A DNA stretch of 64,000 nt from Neorhizobium sp. JUb45 (GTDB lineage: Bacteria; Pseudomonadota; Alphaproteobacteria; Rhizobiales; Rhizobiaceae): contig NZ_SLYW01000004.1 of NCBI RefSeq assembly GCF_004343585.1, positions 124,001 to 188,000 of the forward strand. The letters are read 5' to 3'. The first letter of the stretch is position 1. Every line of letters begins with the position of its first letter. The notes under the pieces were generated by a model. That model had not been told where the DNA came from. It saw only the letters and a list, made by a program, of their open reading frames with translations, and made no database searches. The translations under genes and the position numbers were made by a program. Shown here one piece after another: positions 37,508-47,134 of the stretch.

Positions 37508-38979
37508 ACAGGAACGCTCAGGTGGTTAGCTTCAAGAACAAACTCCGCACATCGGCTGCTGCGGGCCTGTCATTCTGCATCGCTTTTTCAGGTTTTCCGA
37601 TCGGCGACGGCTTTCTGGACTTGGGCCCCGTTGCGGTTCAGGCCGCACAGGAAAGCATTGTTCGCATCAGCGAGGCCGGTACAGGCGTCCGCCGCCGTCT
37701 AAAGATTGGTCTCAACAAGGCCATCGTCGTGGATCTGCCGAGTGATGCCCATGACATCCTGGTTGCCGATCCGTCGATCGCCGACGCGGTTACCCGTACG
37801 TCGCGCCGCATCTATCTTTTTGGCAAAACCGTCGGCCAGACCAACATTTTCATCTTCGGCCCGAAAGGGGAGGAGGTCGTAAGCCTTGATCTGGAGATCG
37901 AACGCGATATCGCCGGTCTCGAACAGAACCTGCGCCGGTTCCTGCCGGATTCCAACATCAAGGTCGAGATCATCTCGGACAACATCGTCCTGAGCGGCAA
38001 CGTTCGCACACCACAGGATTCGGCCAAGGCGGAACAGCTGGCCAAGATCTTCCTCAAGGGCGGCGAGGCCACGAGTCGCAAAGACGTGTCGGGCGATGAG
38101 GGCCGGCAGACGTCGCAGATTCAGAACATGATCGCTGTCGAAGGCGAAGATCAGGTGATGTTGAAGATCACCGTTGCCGAAATCCGACGTGAAGTAGTGA
38201 AGCAGCTCGGTTTTGACAATGCCTTCGCGCGTAGTGCTTCTGCATCCGGTTCAAACTTAAATGTTCTTCAAGCAATAACTGACGTAGGAGGGATTGAGGC
38301 GACCGCCGGCGGCAATATCGGCAAGTTCAGTATAGGGATGGTTCTGAGTGCGCTGGAGCAAGCAAACGCTATCAGAACCTTGGCAGAGCCAACACTTACG
38401 GCGATTTCGGGGCAGTCTGCTACGTTTAATTCCGGAGGTGAAATTCTTTATAGCACCGTAGGCCCCGATGGTGTCACGACGGTAACGCCTTACAAATACG
38501 GCATTGGACTTGCCTTCACGCCGACCGTCTTGTCATCCGGCCGTATCAGTTTGCGTATTCAGACCAGTGTTTCCGAGCCGCTGGAAGGCACGACAGGCGG
38601 AGCGGAATATCGCAAGCGCGACGCCGAAACGGTTGTTGAATTGCCATCGGGTGGATCCATGACGCTTGCCGGCCTGATCCGAGATGATTCCCAGCAAACT
38701 ATGAGCGGTACGCCGGGTGCGTCCAAGATCCCGCTGCTGGGCGCCGCTTTTCGCAAAAAGACGTCGGACCGCAGAGAAACCGAACTGGTCATCATCGCGA
38801 CGCCCTATCTGGTTCGTCCGGTTGCCCGCAACGATCTTTCCCGTCCGGATGACAACTTCAATCCGGCAAGCGATGCGGCAAGCGTTTTCCTCGGCCACGT
38901 GAACAAGATTTACGGCCGGCGTGAGAGTGCCGCGCCGAGTGAGCCGTATCACGGCAATGTCGGGTTTATCTACAAATGA
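37504..38979 (+). CDS. cpaC: Flp pilus secretin CpaC/RcpA
   Basis: A 491-residue outer-membrane secretin that forms the exit channel of the pilus. A signal segment spans about residues 15-45 and ends near VQAAQE. The N-terminal pilus domain (residues 60-135, GLNKAIVVDLP) is followed by BON-like and N1 parts (NIVLSGNVRTPQDSAKA) and the secretin core, with VQMLKITVAEI-type sequence (VMLKITVAEIRRE), ANAIRTLAEPTLTAISGQSA, and the late GGSMTLAGLIRDD and PLLGAAFRKKTSDRRETELV motifs. Part of the core (38234-38500) has AT-richer codons than the rest. It overlaps cpaB and abuts cpaD. Confidence 0.94.
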   Translation: MNRNAQVVSFKNKLRTSAAAGLSFCIAFSGFPIGDGFLDLGPVAVQAAQESIVRISEAGTGVRRRLKIGLNKAIVVDLPSDAHDILVADPSIADAVTRTSRRIYLFGKTVGQTNIFIFGPKGEEVVSLDLEIERDIAGLEQNLRRFLPDSNIKVEIISDNIVLSGNVRTPQDSAKAEQLAKIFLKGGEATSRKDVSGDEGRQTSQIQNMIAVEGEDQVMLKITVAEIRREVVKQLGFDNAFARSASASGSNLNVLQAITDVGGIEATAGGNIGKFSIGMVLSALEQANAIRTLAEPTLTAISGQSATFNSGGEILYSTVGPDGVTTVTPYKYGIGLAFTPTVLSSGRISLRIQTSVSEPLEGTTGGAEYRKRDAETVVELPSGGSMTLAGLIRDDSQQTMSGTPGASKIPLLGAAFRKKTSDRRETELVIIATPYLVRPVARNDLSRPDDNFNPASDAASVFLGHVNKIYGRRESAAPSEPYHGNVGFIYK

Positions 38980-39038
38980 CGGCGAACCTCTTCACATCCA
39001 TCATCCCGGCAGGCAGCCGACAAGAAAGATGCCGATCC

Positions 39039-39728
39039 ATGACCAAGGCCAGAACACTCGCCCCCACAGCTTTCGCAGGCCGTCTTCCTGTCGTTGCCGC
39101 CGTGATCGGCCTGGCGGCGCTCGTCTCCGGCTGCGCCGACCGTGTTGTCACGGGGTCGATCCCGGATGATTACCGCACGCGGCATCCGATTGTTGTCGCC
39201 GAAGGTCAGAAGTCCATCGACATTCCCGTTGCCATGGGCGACCAGGGGCTGACGCGCGGACAAAGCGAAGTCATCGCCGGTTTCATTGATGAGTATCGGC
39301 GAGCCTCCACCGGCATCATCCAGATTCAGACGCCCAGAGGCTCGATCAATGACGGTGCGGCCGCATCGGCAGTCGGCGACGTCCGACGCCTGATGGTGCG
39401 CTTGGGTGTGCCGAAAAACAAGATATTGCATGTGACGTTTGCGGCAGGTCCTGGGGAACCTGCACCACTTCGGCTGACGTTTAACGCGGTCACGGCACAG
39501 ACCAGTCCCTGCGGGGAGTGGCCAGCGGACATGACGCTGAACACGACCCAGAACGACAATTACTATAATTTTGGTTGCGCCAGCCAGCGCAACCTCGCCG
39601 CTCAGATCGCCAATCCGCATGATCTTCTCGGTCCGCGTCGCATGACGCCGCCGGACGCAGAACAGCGGGGCAAGGTCATGGAAAATTACCGCGGCGCTTA
39701 CACGAAGCTTAGGGACATGGACAACTGA
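39039..39728 (+). CDS. cpaD: Flp pilus lipoprotein CpaD
   Basis: A 229-residue outer-membrane lipoprotein of the CpaD family, probably a pilotin or stabiliser of the CpaC secretin. With the start at 39039 the signal peptide ends in the lipobox LVSGC with Cys at residue 32. The mature domain has TRGQSEVIAGFIDEYRR, then RTLM-like LRLTFNAVTA, and a Cys-containing GCASQRNLAAQIANPHDLLGPR end, typical of the family. An alternative start at 38976 overlaps the cpaC stop (ATGA), but it would give an unusually long leader. Confidence 0.88.
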   Translation: MTKARTLAPTAFAGRLPVVAAVIGLAALVSGCADRVVTGSIPDDYRTRHPIVVAEGQKSIDIPVAMGDQGLTRGQSEVIAGFIDEYRRASTGIIQIQTPRGSINDGAAASAVGDVRRLMVRLGVPKNKILHVTFAAGPGEPAPLRLTFNAVTAQTSPCGEWPADMTLNTTQNDNYYNFGCASQRNLAAQIANPHDLLGPRRMTPPDAEQRGKVMENYRGAYTKLRDMDN

Positions 39729-39759
39729 TGAGGACGAGCGTCACGAGGGAGACCAAATC

Positions 39760-41046
39760 ATGATCGGGTCCGTGGAATATCGCGTCAATCCTTCTTCCTC
39801 GCAGGCGGAAGACGACATCACGCGCGAATCTGAGCTGGAAAACATGCGGCCGCTGCCGCGCATTTCCGTACATGTCTTTTGTGAAAGCGATGGCCTGCAC
39901 CGTGTCATGGAGCGCCTTGCCAATGACCGTCGCATGGCGAAGGTCAACCTGCGCATCACCAGTGGCAGCGTTGATGCAGCCGCGCAGATGTTTTCCTCCA
40001 CCTCGACGCCCAACCTGATCATTCTGGAAACCCAGGCCGAGCCGCGCAACCTGCTGGCGGAACTGGCTCCGCTGGCTCAGGTCTGCGATCCGTCGACCCG
40101 TGTCATCCTGATCGGACGTTATAATGACATCGGCCTTTACCGGGATCTGATCCGCAACGGCATTTCCGAATACATGGTCGCGCCGGTCTCCATGGCGGAT
40201 CTGCTCAGTGCCGTTTCGACGATCTTCGTCGATCCCGACGCTGAACCGCTGGGCAAATCGGTTGCCTTCATCGGTGCCAAGGGTGGGTCCGGCTCTTCGA
40301 CCATTGCCCATAACTGCGCTTTCGGCATTTCGTCGCTTTTTTCGACCGAAACGATCCTCGCTGACCTCGATCTCGCTTATGGCACAGCCAATATCGACTT
40401 CGATCAGGACCCGGCCCAGGGTATTGCCGAGGCCGTGTTCGCGCCTGAGCGGCTGGACGAAGTGTTTCTCGATCGCCTGTTGACGAAATGCTCGCAGCAC
40501 CTGTCGCTGCTGTCTGCCCCGTCTTTGCTTGATCGCGCCTATGATTTTGATGGCGGCGCCTTCCGCCCGATCATGGAAGTTCTGCAGCGCACGGCTCCCG
40601 TGGCCGTTCTCGACGTGCCGCATGCATGGTCTGAATGGACACGCTCGGTGCTTGCCGAAGTCGATGAGGTCGTCATCACGGCCGTGCCGGATCTCGCCAA
40701 TCTGCGCAACACCAAGAACTTGCTGGATGCGCTGAAAAAGTTGCGGCCCAACGACCGTCCTCCGCATCTCGTCCTCAATCAGGTGGGCATGGTCAAGCGT
40801 CCGGAAATCGCGCCGGCGGATTTCGTGGAGCCGCTGGAAATGCAGCCGATCGCCATCATCCCGTTCGATGCCCAGCTGTTCGGCAATGCCGCCAATAGTG
40901 GTCGCATGATCGCGGAGGTCGATCCGAAATCGGCGGCAGCGGAAACCTTTTCGCAGATCTCGCACATCGTCACCGGACGGGCGGCAGTAAAACGCGCCAA
41001 GAAGGCCGGCCTCGGCAATGTGCTTGGCCGCTTCCGTCGCGGTTGA
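39760..41046 (+). CDS. cpaE: Flp pilus localisation ATPase-like protein CpaE/TadZ
   Basis: A 428-residue protein with a receiver-like N-terminal part (residues 35-145, ISVHVFCESDGLHRVMERL) and a C-terminal ParA/MinD-type P-loop domain. The deviant Walker A is FIGAKGGSGSSTIAHN near residue 170; the last position differs from the usual GKTT/GKST, as is common in TadZ. LADLDLAYGTANIDFD matches the switch region. Family members place the pilus machine at the cell pole. GAGGGAGACC precedes the ATG. It is followed by cpaF after 32 bases. Confidence 0.92.
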   Translation: MIGSVEYRVNPSSSQAEDDITRESELENMRPLPRISVHVFCESDGLHRVMERLANDRRMAKVNLRITSGSVDAAAQMFSSTSTPNLIILETQAEPRNLLAELAPLAQVCDPSTRVILIGRYNDIGLYRDLIRNGISEYMVAPVSMADLLSAVSTIFVDPDAEPLGKSVAFIGAKGGSGSSTIAHNCAFGISSLFSTETILADLDLAYGTANIDFDQDPAQGIAEAVFAPERLDEVFLDRLLTKCSQHLSLLSAPSLLDRAYDFDGGAFRPIMEVLQRTAPVAVLDVPHAWSEWTRSVLAEVDEVVITAVPDLANLRNTKNLLDALKKLRPNDRPPHLVLNQVGMVKRPEIAPADFVEPLEMQPIAIIPFDAQLFGNAANSGRMIAEVDPKSAAAETFSQISHIVTGRAAVKRAKKAGLGNVLGRFRRG

Positions 41047-41078
41047 TCTGTAACACGTCGTAAAGACTGGATCGTAGA

Positions 41079-42557
41079 ATGTTTGGAAAACGCGGAAACG
41101 AAGGATTTGGCAAGGCGGGCATCAGCCCGCCTCCGGTTGCGCCGCCGCCAGTGCCGGAGCCGGCAGCCGTGCGCCCCAGCGTTCCCGAAGTTCTGGCCGA
41201 AGCCCCGTCTCCGACGATGACACGTCAGGCGAATACACCGCCACCGGCGGCTGCCCGCAAGCGGCCTACCCGGACAGAGGGCTATTACGACACCAAGAGC
41301 CAGGTCTTTTCCGCTCTTATCGATACGATCGACCTGTCGCAGCTGGCCAAGCTCGATGGTGAAAGCGCGCGCGAAGAAATCCGCGACATCGTCAACGACA
41401 TCATCACCATCAAGAATTTCGCGATGTCGATCTCCGAGCAGGAAGAACTGCTCGAGGATATCTGCAACGACGTTCTCGGTTACGGCCCGCTCGAACCGCT
41501 TCTGGCACGAGACGACATTGCCGACATTATGGTCAACGGTTCCGGCCAGACTTTTATCGAAGTCGGCGGCAAGACGATCGAATCCGAGATCCGTTTCCGC
41601 GACAACCAGCAGCTTCTATCGATCTGCCAGCGTATCGTCAGCCAGGTCGGCCGTCGTGTCGATGAAAGTTCGCCAATCTGCGACGCCCGTCTGCCGGATG
41701 GTTCGCGTGTCAACGTCATCGCTCCGCCGCTCGCAATCGACGGTCCTGCGCTCACCATCCGTAAGTTCAAGAAGGACAAGCTCAAGCTCGATCAGCTGGT
41801 GAAATTCGGTTCGATCAGCCCGGAAGGCGCCACCGTCCTGCAGATCATCGGACGCGTCCGCTGCAATGTCGTCATTTCCGGCGGTACCGGCTCGGGCAAG
41901 ACCACGCTTCTGAACTGCCTGACCGGCTTTATCGATACCGACGAACGCGTCATCACCTGCGAGGATACGGCTGAACTTCAGCTGCAGCAGCCGCATGTGG
42001 TGCGCCTCGAAACGCGCCCGCCAAATATCGAAGGCGAAGGCGAGGTCACGATGCGTGACCTCGTCAAGAACTGCCTGCGTATGCGCCCCGAACGCATCAT
42101 CGTCGGTGAAGTGCGCGGACCGGAGGTTTTTGACCTTCTGCAGGCGATGAACACTGGTCACGATGGTTCGATGGGCACGATCCACGCCAACACCCCGCGC
42201 GAATGCCTCAGCCGTATGGAATCGATGATCGCCATGGGTGGTTTCACTCTGCCGGCCAAGACCGTGCGCGAAATCATTGCCGGCTCCATCGACGTGATTG
42301 TTCAGGCAGCGCGTCTGCGCGACGGTTCGCGCCGCATCACCCACATCACCGAAGTCATCGGCATGGAAGGTGATGTCATCATCACCCAGGATCTGATGCG
42401 CTACGAGATCGAAGGCGAAGATGCCAATGGTCGACTGGTCGGCCGGCATAAGTCGACCGGTATCGTCAAACCGCATTTCTGGGATCGTGCCCGCTATTTC
42501 AACGAGGATCGTCGTCTGGCAGCAGCGCTGGACGAGATGGAAAAGAAGTCGGCTTGA
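41079..42557 (+). CDS. cpaF: Flp pilus secretion ATPase CpaF/TadA
   Basis: A 492-residue type II/IV secretion ATPase that powers pilus assembly. A Pro-rich variable N-terminus (about 75 residues) precedes the N-domain with [20 protein letters not shown]. The motor has Walker [15 protein letters not shown] near residue 270, the Asp box [14 protein letters not shown], Walker [16 protein letters not shown], and the His box [12 protein letters not shown]. Length is normal for CpaF. It is the motor for the TadB/TadC platform, which follows directly. Confidence 0.96.
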   Translation: MFGKRGNEGFGKAGISPPPVAPPPVPEPAAVRPSVPEVLAEAPSPTMTRQANTPPPAAARKRPTRTEGYYDTKSQVFSALIDTIDLSQLAKLDGESAREEIRDIVNDIITIKNFAMSISEQEELLEDICNDVLGYGPLEPLLARDDIADIMVNGSGQTFIEVGGKTIESEIRFRDNQQLLSICQRIVSQVGRRVDESSPICDARLPDGSRVNVIAPPLAIDGPALTIRKFKKDKLKLDQLVKFGSISPEGATVLQIIGRVRCNVVISGGTGSGKTTLLNCLTGFIDTDERVITCEDTAELQLQQPHVVRLETRPPNIEGEGEVTMRDLVKNCLRMRPERIIVGEVRGPEVFDLLQAMNTGHDGSMGTIHANTPRECLSRMESMIAMGGFTLPAKTVREIIAGSIDVIVQAARLRDGSRRITHITEVIGMEGDVIITQDLMRYEIEGEDANGRLVGRHKSTGIVKPHFWDRARYFNEDRRLAAALDEMEKKSA

Positions 42558-42558
42558 T

Positions 42559-43572
42559 ATGTTCGGTCTGGACCCCATTACGCTTGGTGTAATTCTTCTT
42601 GCTTCCATATCGGCAGGCGCCGTGGCTTACGGCGTTCTTTTCGGCCGTCTCGAAACAGAGAAAAAAACGGAAAGCCGTTTCAATCGCGTCAAGTCGGCTG
42701 AAACGGATATGGGCCGTGCCAAAGCCGCGCGCGATCGCGTGCAGGAAATGTCCAAGCGCCGCAAATCGGTGCAGGATTCGCTGAAAGAGCTGGAAAAGAA
42801 GCAACAGGAAGACTCCCGCCAGAAGGCCGACAAGAGCGTCAAGGGCAGGCTGGCGCAGTCGGGCGTGTCGCTCAGCCTTGGCGCGTTCTACATGATCAGC
42901 GTCGGCCTGGGGCTGTTCCTGACGCTGGCTCTCTTCGTTTTCGGCCTGCCTATCTATGCCGCACTCGGTGGTGGTTTCGTCGCCGGCGTCGGCCTGCCGC
43001 GCTGGGTGATAGGCTTCATTGTCAAACGCCGCCAGAACAAGTTCCTCGAAGAATTTCCCAATGCGCTCGATGTCATGGTTCGCTCCATCAAGTCGGGTCT
43101 ACCACTCAATGATGCGATGCGACTGATCGCCAGCGATGGCCAGGAGCCAGTGAAGGGTGAGTTTCGCCGTGTCATCGAATCGCAGCAGGTGGGCTTGAGC
43201 ATTCCCGAGGCCTGTACCCGCATGACGCAGACCATGCCGCTGTCCGAAGTCAACTTCTTCGCCATCGTTATCGCGCTGCAGAGCCAGGCCGGCGGCAATC
43301 TTTCCGAAGCCATCGGCAATCTGTCCAAAGTGCTGCGCGAACGTCGCAAGATGAAGGCCAAGGTCAGTGCCCTGTCGATGGAAGCAAAGGCATCCGCCGT
43401 CATCATCGGCGCATTGCCTTTTATCGTTGCAACGCTCGTTTCTCTTACATCACCGGCTTACATGGCGATCCTGTTCACCGATCCACGTGGCCATCTGATC
43501 ATGCTCGGTTCCGGCATCTGGATGTCGATCGGCATTTTCGTCATGCGCAACATGATCAACTTCGACATATAG
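42559..43572 (+). CDS. tadB: Flp pilus platform protein TadB
   Basis: A 337-residue inner-membrane protein with a T2SSF (GspF-like) domain. An N-terminal helix (residues 5-30), a coiled-coil-like charged part (residues 40-100), two helices near 115-165, and two more at the C-terminus fit TadB topology. The core motif is FPNALDVMVRSIKSGLPLND near residue 180, then SEVNFFAIVIALQSQAGGNL. It starts one base after the cpaF stop (TGATATG) and pairs with TadC to form the platform on which pilin is built. Confidence 0.93.
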   Translation: MFGLDPITLGVILLASISAGAVAYGVLFGRLETEKKTESRFNRVKSAETDMGRAKAARDRVQEMSKRRKSVQDSLKELEKKQQEDSRQKADKSVKGRLAQSGVSLSLGAFYMISVGLGLFLTLALFVFGLPIYAALGGGFVAGVGLPRWVIGFIVKRRQNKFLEEFPNALDVMVRSIKSGLPLNDAMRLIASDGQEPVKGEFRRVIESQQVGLSIPEACTRMTQTMPLSEVNFFAIVIALQSQAGGNLSEAIGNLSKVLRERRKMKAKVSALSMEAKASAVIIGALPFIVATLVSLTSPAYMAILFTDPRGHLIMLGSGIWMSIGIFVMRNMINFDI

Positions 43573-43582
43573 GGACGCGGTA

Positions 43583-44557
43583 ATGGAACTTGCTAAAACC
43601 CTGACCGACCCGATGACCCTGATCGCGTTGCTGGTCGCCGTGGCGGTGTTTGCAACCTTCTATTCTCTCGCCGCACCCTATCTGGAGGGCGACAATCTCA
43701 ACAAGCGCATGAAGGCGGTGTCGACGGAGCGGGAAATGATCCGCGCCCGGGAGCGCTCGCGCATGGCAAACGAGCAGTCGCGCGGCAGTCTGAGGTCGCA
43801 AAGCAATCAGCCGGTGCAGCAGATCGTTGAGCGTTTCAACCTTCGCAAGGCGCTGGTGGACGAAAATACCGTCAATCGTCTGCGCGCTGCAGGTCTGCGC
43901 ACGCAAAACGCTCTGAACATGTTTTTGCTGGCGCGCTTCCTGCTGCCATTCGTATTTCTGGCACTTGCTGTGGTCTACATTTTCGTGCTCGGCAATATGG
44001 CGGATTACATCTTTCAGGCCAGGCTGGTAACAGCTCTGTTCGTCGGCGCCATCGGTTTCTACGTTCCCAACATCTACATCAAGAACAGGATCGGCAAGCG
44101 GCAGCACTCGATCAAGCGCGCCTGGCCCGATGCGCTCGACCTGATGCTGATCTGCGTGGAGTCCGGTATCTCCATCGAAGCGGCGATGCGTCGTGTTTCC
44201 GAGGAAATGGCAACCCAGTCGCCGGAACTGGCAGAGGAAATGGTTCTGACCACCGCGGAACTCTCCTTTCTGCCGGATCGTCGCGTGGCACTCGAAAACC
44301 TCGGCATCCGCACCCAGCTCGATATCGTCAAGGCCGTCACCACGGCGCTGATCCAAGCAGAACGTTACGGCACGCCGTTGTCGCAGGCATTGCGTGTTCT
44401 GGCGCAGGAAGGTCGTGATGAGCGCATGAACGCTGCCGAAAAGAAGGCAGCGGCTCTGCCGCCGAAACTGACCGTACCGATGATCCTGTTCTTCCTGCCC
44501 GTACTGATCGCCGTCATTCTCGGCCCGGCCATGATGCAGGTCTCCGACCGCTTCTGA
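43583..44557 (+). CDS. tadC: Flp pilus platform protein TadC
   Basis: A 324-residue second T2SSF-domain protein, paralogous to TadB. It has an N-terminal helix (LIALLVAVAVFATFYSLA), a charged segment, two central helices, WPDALDLMLICVESGISIEA near residues 180-199 and a C-terminal helix (MILFFLPVLIAVILGP). AGGGACGCGG precedes the ATG ten bases after tadB. It ends the operon, followed by a strong terminator. Confidence 0.93.
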   Translation: MELAKTLTDPMTLIALLVAVAVFATFYSLAAPYLEGDNLNKRMKAVSTEREMIRARERSRMANEQSRGSLRSQSNQPVQQIVERFNLRKALVDENTVNRLRAAGLRTQNALNMFLLARFLLPFVFLALAVVYIFVLGNMADYIFQARLVTALFVGAIGFYVPNIYIKNRIGKRQHSIKRAWPDALDLMLICVESGISIEAAMRRVSEEMATQSPELAEEMVLTTAELSFLPDRRVALENLGIRTQLDIVKAVTTALIQAERYGTPLSQALRVLAQEGRDERMNAAEKKAAALPPKLTVPMILFFLPVLIAVILGPAMMQVSDRF

Positions 44558-44593
44558 CGGTTGTGGCGAAAGCCTCGATCAAAGCGCTTAGAA

Positions 44594-44635
44594 CGAAAAA
44601 CGCCGGCCCGTGTGATGACGGAGCCGGCGTTTTTT
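44594..44635. terminator. Bidirectional terminator between tadC and the TadD-like gene
   Basis: CGCCGGC (44601-44607) pairs with GCCGGCG (44623-44629), flanked by AAAAA on the left and TTTTTT on the right, so the stem extends and it can end both convergent transcripts. Confidence 0.85.
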
Positions 44636-44667
44636 GTCTTCAAGCAGAAAGGGAAGAGGGGAGGGGA

Positions 44668-45516
44668 TCAGTTCGTCCGCAGCTTCGGCTTGCCATCCTT
44701 GTCGGCAAGCTTCGCCCAGGAATTTTGCTGCGAAAGCATGGAGCGCAGATAGGCGACATTGGCGTCCGCCTGGCTTTGCGAAAGCTCCTTGCGGGCAATG
44801 TCTTCGGCCTCGGAAAAACGGCCCTGAAGGCCAACCACCAGTGACAGGTTTTGCCGCACGCGGCTATCGGCAGTCGGCTGGCCGGAAGCGTCGCGCAGAT
44901 AGCTTTCCGCCTTTTTCAGATCGCCGGACAGCACATAGGACATGCCGATATTGGAAACCACGCTCGGTTCGTTCGGCTGTGTGGCAAGTGCCTGCTGATA
45001 TTTTGCCCGTGCTTCTTCCGAGCGGCCCAGCTGATCCAGTACCGCACCTTCGGCGGAGTAAAGACGCCAGTCGGGGCGGTCGGGCGTCTGGGCGCGGGCA
45101 AGCGTGCTGAGCGCCTGTTCCAGCTGGCCGGCGGCTGCCTGCGCCTTGCCGTAGGCGGCGAGTACGTCGCGGTCGGATGGGTGCGCGATGACAACCTGCT
45201 GCATCACCGCCAGAGACTGGGTGTTCTTGCCGGTCATGCGCAGGATATTGGCGTAGTTCAGGCCGGTATTGCGGTCCTTCGGGGTCTTTTCATACGCCGC
45301 GCCGATACGCTGTTCGGCGCTCGCCAGCTGCGTTGCATTCATGCCGTCGAAGGATTCGGAGCGCGCCGTGCTCTGGCTGGAGATCGAACCCGTTGTCAGA
45401 CGATCCGCGTTGCGACCGGTGCTGTTGCAGCCGGCAACGGACAGCATGACGAGAACCAGCGCGGCCGTGTGGGCAAGGCGGCGCTTGTGGTCGGAAACGA
45501 AAAGGCAAGCAGGCAT
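44668..45516 (-). CDS. tadD: TPR lipoprotein, TadD-like
   Basis: A 282-residue lipoprotein with signal peptide and lipobox (LVMLSVAGC, Cys near residue 30), then a disordered Ser/Thr stretch and TPR repeats from about residue 70 to 250: NTGLNYANILRMTGKN, VLAAYGKAQAAAGQLEQAL, LYSAEGAVLDQLGRSEEARA and SNIGMSYVLSGDLKKAE. TadD is needed for pilus assembly, perhaps as a pilotin of the secretin. It is convergent with the cpa operon. The ATG at 45516 gives the right leader length; a longer frame starts at 45570. Confidence 0.88.
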   Translation of the reverse strand: MPACLFVSDHKRRLAHTAALVLVMLSVAGCNSTGRNADRLTTGSISSQSTARSESFDGMNATQLASAEQRIGAAYEKTPKDRNTGLNYANILRMTGKNTQSLAVMQQVVIAHPSDRDVLAAYGKAQAAAGQLEQALSTLARAQTPDRPDWRLYSAEGAVLDQLGRSEEARAKYQQALATQPNEPSVVSNIGMSYVLSGDLKKAESYLRDASGQPTADSRVRQNLSLVVGLQGRFSEAEDIARKELSQSQADANVAYLRSMLSQQNSWAKLADKDGKPKLRTN

Positions 45517-45643
45517 GGCGATGATCTCTCGACGAACCGGCGCCCCTGCGACTGAAAGGGTTACAAACATGGGTGGCGCAATCTTGCCTCAAGCAATAAT
45601 CTGTTAACCCTAACAGACCGTTAAACTTCATTCGAAGGCTGCC

Positions 45644-47041
45644 ATGTCCCCCTATCAATTTGTCGATCGCCCCTCTCCCTTCACCGCAAAATCCGCCACG
45701 TCCCGCCCCGTTTATGCGGTCACACCGGCTGATTTGGACACCGGCGTGCTACCGGCAGACGTGAGCGGGTGGGCAAAGGCGGCGGGGTTCAAGGCCGAAT
45801 CAGGCGCATTGCTTCTGGTGCCCGGCGCATCGGGCGAATTGGCCTCGGCGCTGTTCGGCCTTGGCAGCGAGCCTGCCGATGCACCGTTTGCCGCCGGCAA
45901 GCTTGGCCGCTCGTTGCCGGCGGGGCAGTGGCACATCGAATCGACCGCTCTTACGGCAGAAAAGCTCGCCCTTGGCTTCGGCCTTGGAACTTACGCGTTC
46001 ACGCGCTATCTGAAGGACAAGCCGCAGGAGGCAAAGCTTGTAGTTTCGGAGGATGCCGATGCGGCGGATCTCGACCGCCAGCTTGCCGCAGTCTTCCTTG
46101 CTCGCGACCTTATCAACACGCCGACCAACGACATGGGGCCGGAAAATCTGGAAGCGGCCTTCCGCGCGCTCGCAAAACATTATGGTGCCGAAGTCTCGTC
46201 CATTATCGGTGAAGATTTGCTCACCCAAAACTTTCCGCTGATCCACACCGTCGGTCGCGCCAGCGCGCAGGCGCCGCGTCTGCTGGACATGCGCTGGGGC
46301 CGCAAGGGTGCCAAAACCATCACGCTGGTCGGCAAGGGCGTCTGCTTCGATACGGGTGGCCTCGATATCAAGCCGGCCGCTTCCATGCTGCTGATGAAGA
46401 AGGATATGGGCGGTGCGGCCAATGTTCTGGCGCTGGCGCTGATGATCATGGATGCCGGCCTCGACGTCGATCTGCGCGTGCTGGTGCCGGCGGTCGAAAA
46501 TTCGATCTCCGCCAACGCTTTCCGCCCGAGCGATATCTATCGCAGCCGCAAGGGTATCACCGTGCAGATCGACAATACCGATGCCGAAGGGCGTCTGGTT
46601 CTGGCCGATGCGCTGGCCTATGCCGATGAGGATGCTCCCGACCTGATGATCGACATGGCGACGCTGACGGGGGCGGCCCGTGTGGCGCTCGGCCCTGATC
46701 TGCCGCCGTTCTTCACCGATGATGAAGCGTTGGCTTCTGCACTCTATGCTGCAAGCGATAAGGCCGATGACCCGATGTGGCGCCTGCCGCTCTTCAAGGG
46801 CTACGAGAAGGATATCCGCTCGCGCGCCGCCGAAATCACCAATGCGCCGGGTGGCGGCATGGCGGGTGCCATCACCGCCGCGCTCTTCCTCAAGCATTTT
46901 GTCTCCAATGCCAAAAGCTGGGTGCATTTCGATATCTACGGCTGGTGCCCGGCTGAGCGTCCGCATGCGCCGATTGGCGGTGAGGCACAGGCCATTCGCG
47001 CCTTGTACACGCACATTCGTGAAATCGCCGCAAAGGCCTGA
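45644..47041 (+). CDS. Leucyl aminopeptidase family protein (M17)
   Basis: A 465-residue metalloexopeptidase of family M17 that removes N-terminal residues from peptides in the cytoplasm. The metal and catalytic motifs are all present: VGKGVCFDTGGLDIKPAASM (Lys and Asp), KKDMGGAA, and the signature NTDAEGRLVLADAL near residues 313-326 with the metal ligands Asp and Glu and the Arg. The N-terminal domain is shorter and different from E. coli PepA, so I call it a PepA/PepB-like member without a symbol. It is divergent from tadD. Confidence 0.92.
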   Translation: MSPYQFVDRPSPFTAKSATSRPVYAVTPADLDTGVLPADVSGWAKAAGFKAESGALLLVPGASGELASALFGLGSEPADAPFAAGKLGRSLPAGQWHIESTALTAEKLALGFGLGTYAFTRYLKDKPQEAKLVVSEDADAADLDRQLAAVFLARDLINTPTNDMGPENLEAAFRALAKHYGAEVSSIIGEDLLTQNFPLIHTVGRASAQAPRLLDMRWGRKGAKTITLVGKGVCFDTGGLDIKPAASMLLMKKDMGGAANVLALALMIMDAGLDVDLRVLVPAVENSISANAFRPSDIYRSRKGITVQIDNTDAEGRLVLADALAYADEDAPDLMIDMATLTGAARVALGPDLPPFFTDDEALASALYAASDKADDPMWRLPLFKGYEKDIRSRAAEITNAPGGGMAGAITAALFLKHFVSNAKSWVHFDIYGWCPAERPHAPIGGEAQAIRALYTHIREIAAKA

Positions 47042-47069
47042 TCGAGGAGGATTGGCGATAAACCATATG

Positions 47070-47095
47070 AACGGGCGCGCTCTTGCGCCCGTTTT
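47070..47095 (+). terminator. Terminator after the M17 aminopeptidase gene
   Basis: AACGGGCGC (47070-47078) pairs with GCGCCCGTT (47085-47093) around GCTCTT, followed by TTC. The stem is strong and the T-run is short. Confidence 0.75.
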
Positions 47096-47134
47096 CATTT
47101 GCGCGGAAAATGGTGTCCTTAAGTTGGAGTAGGC

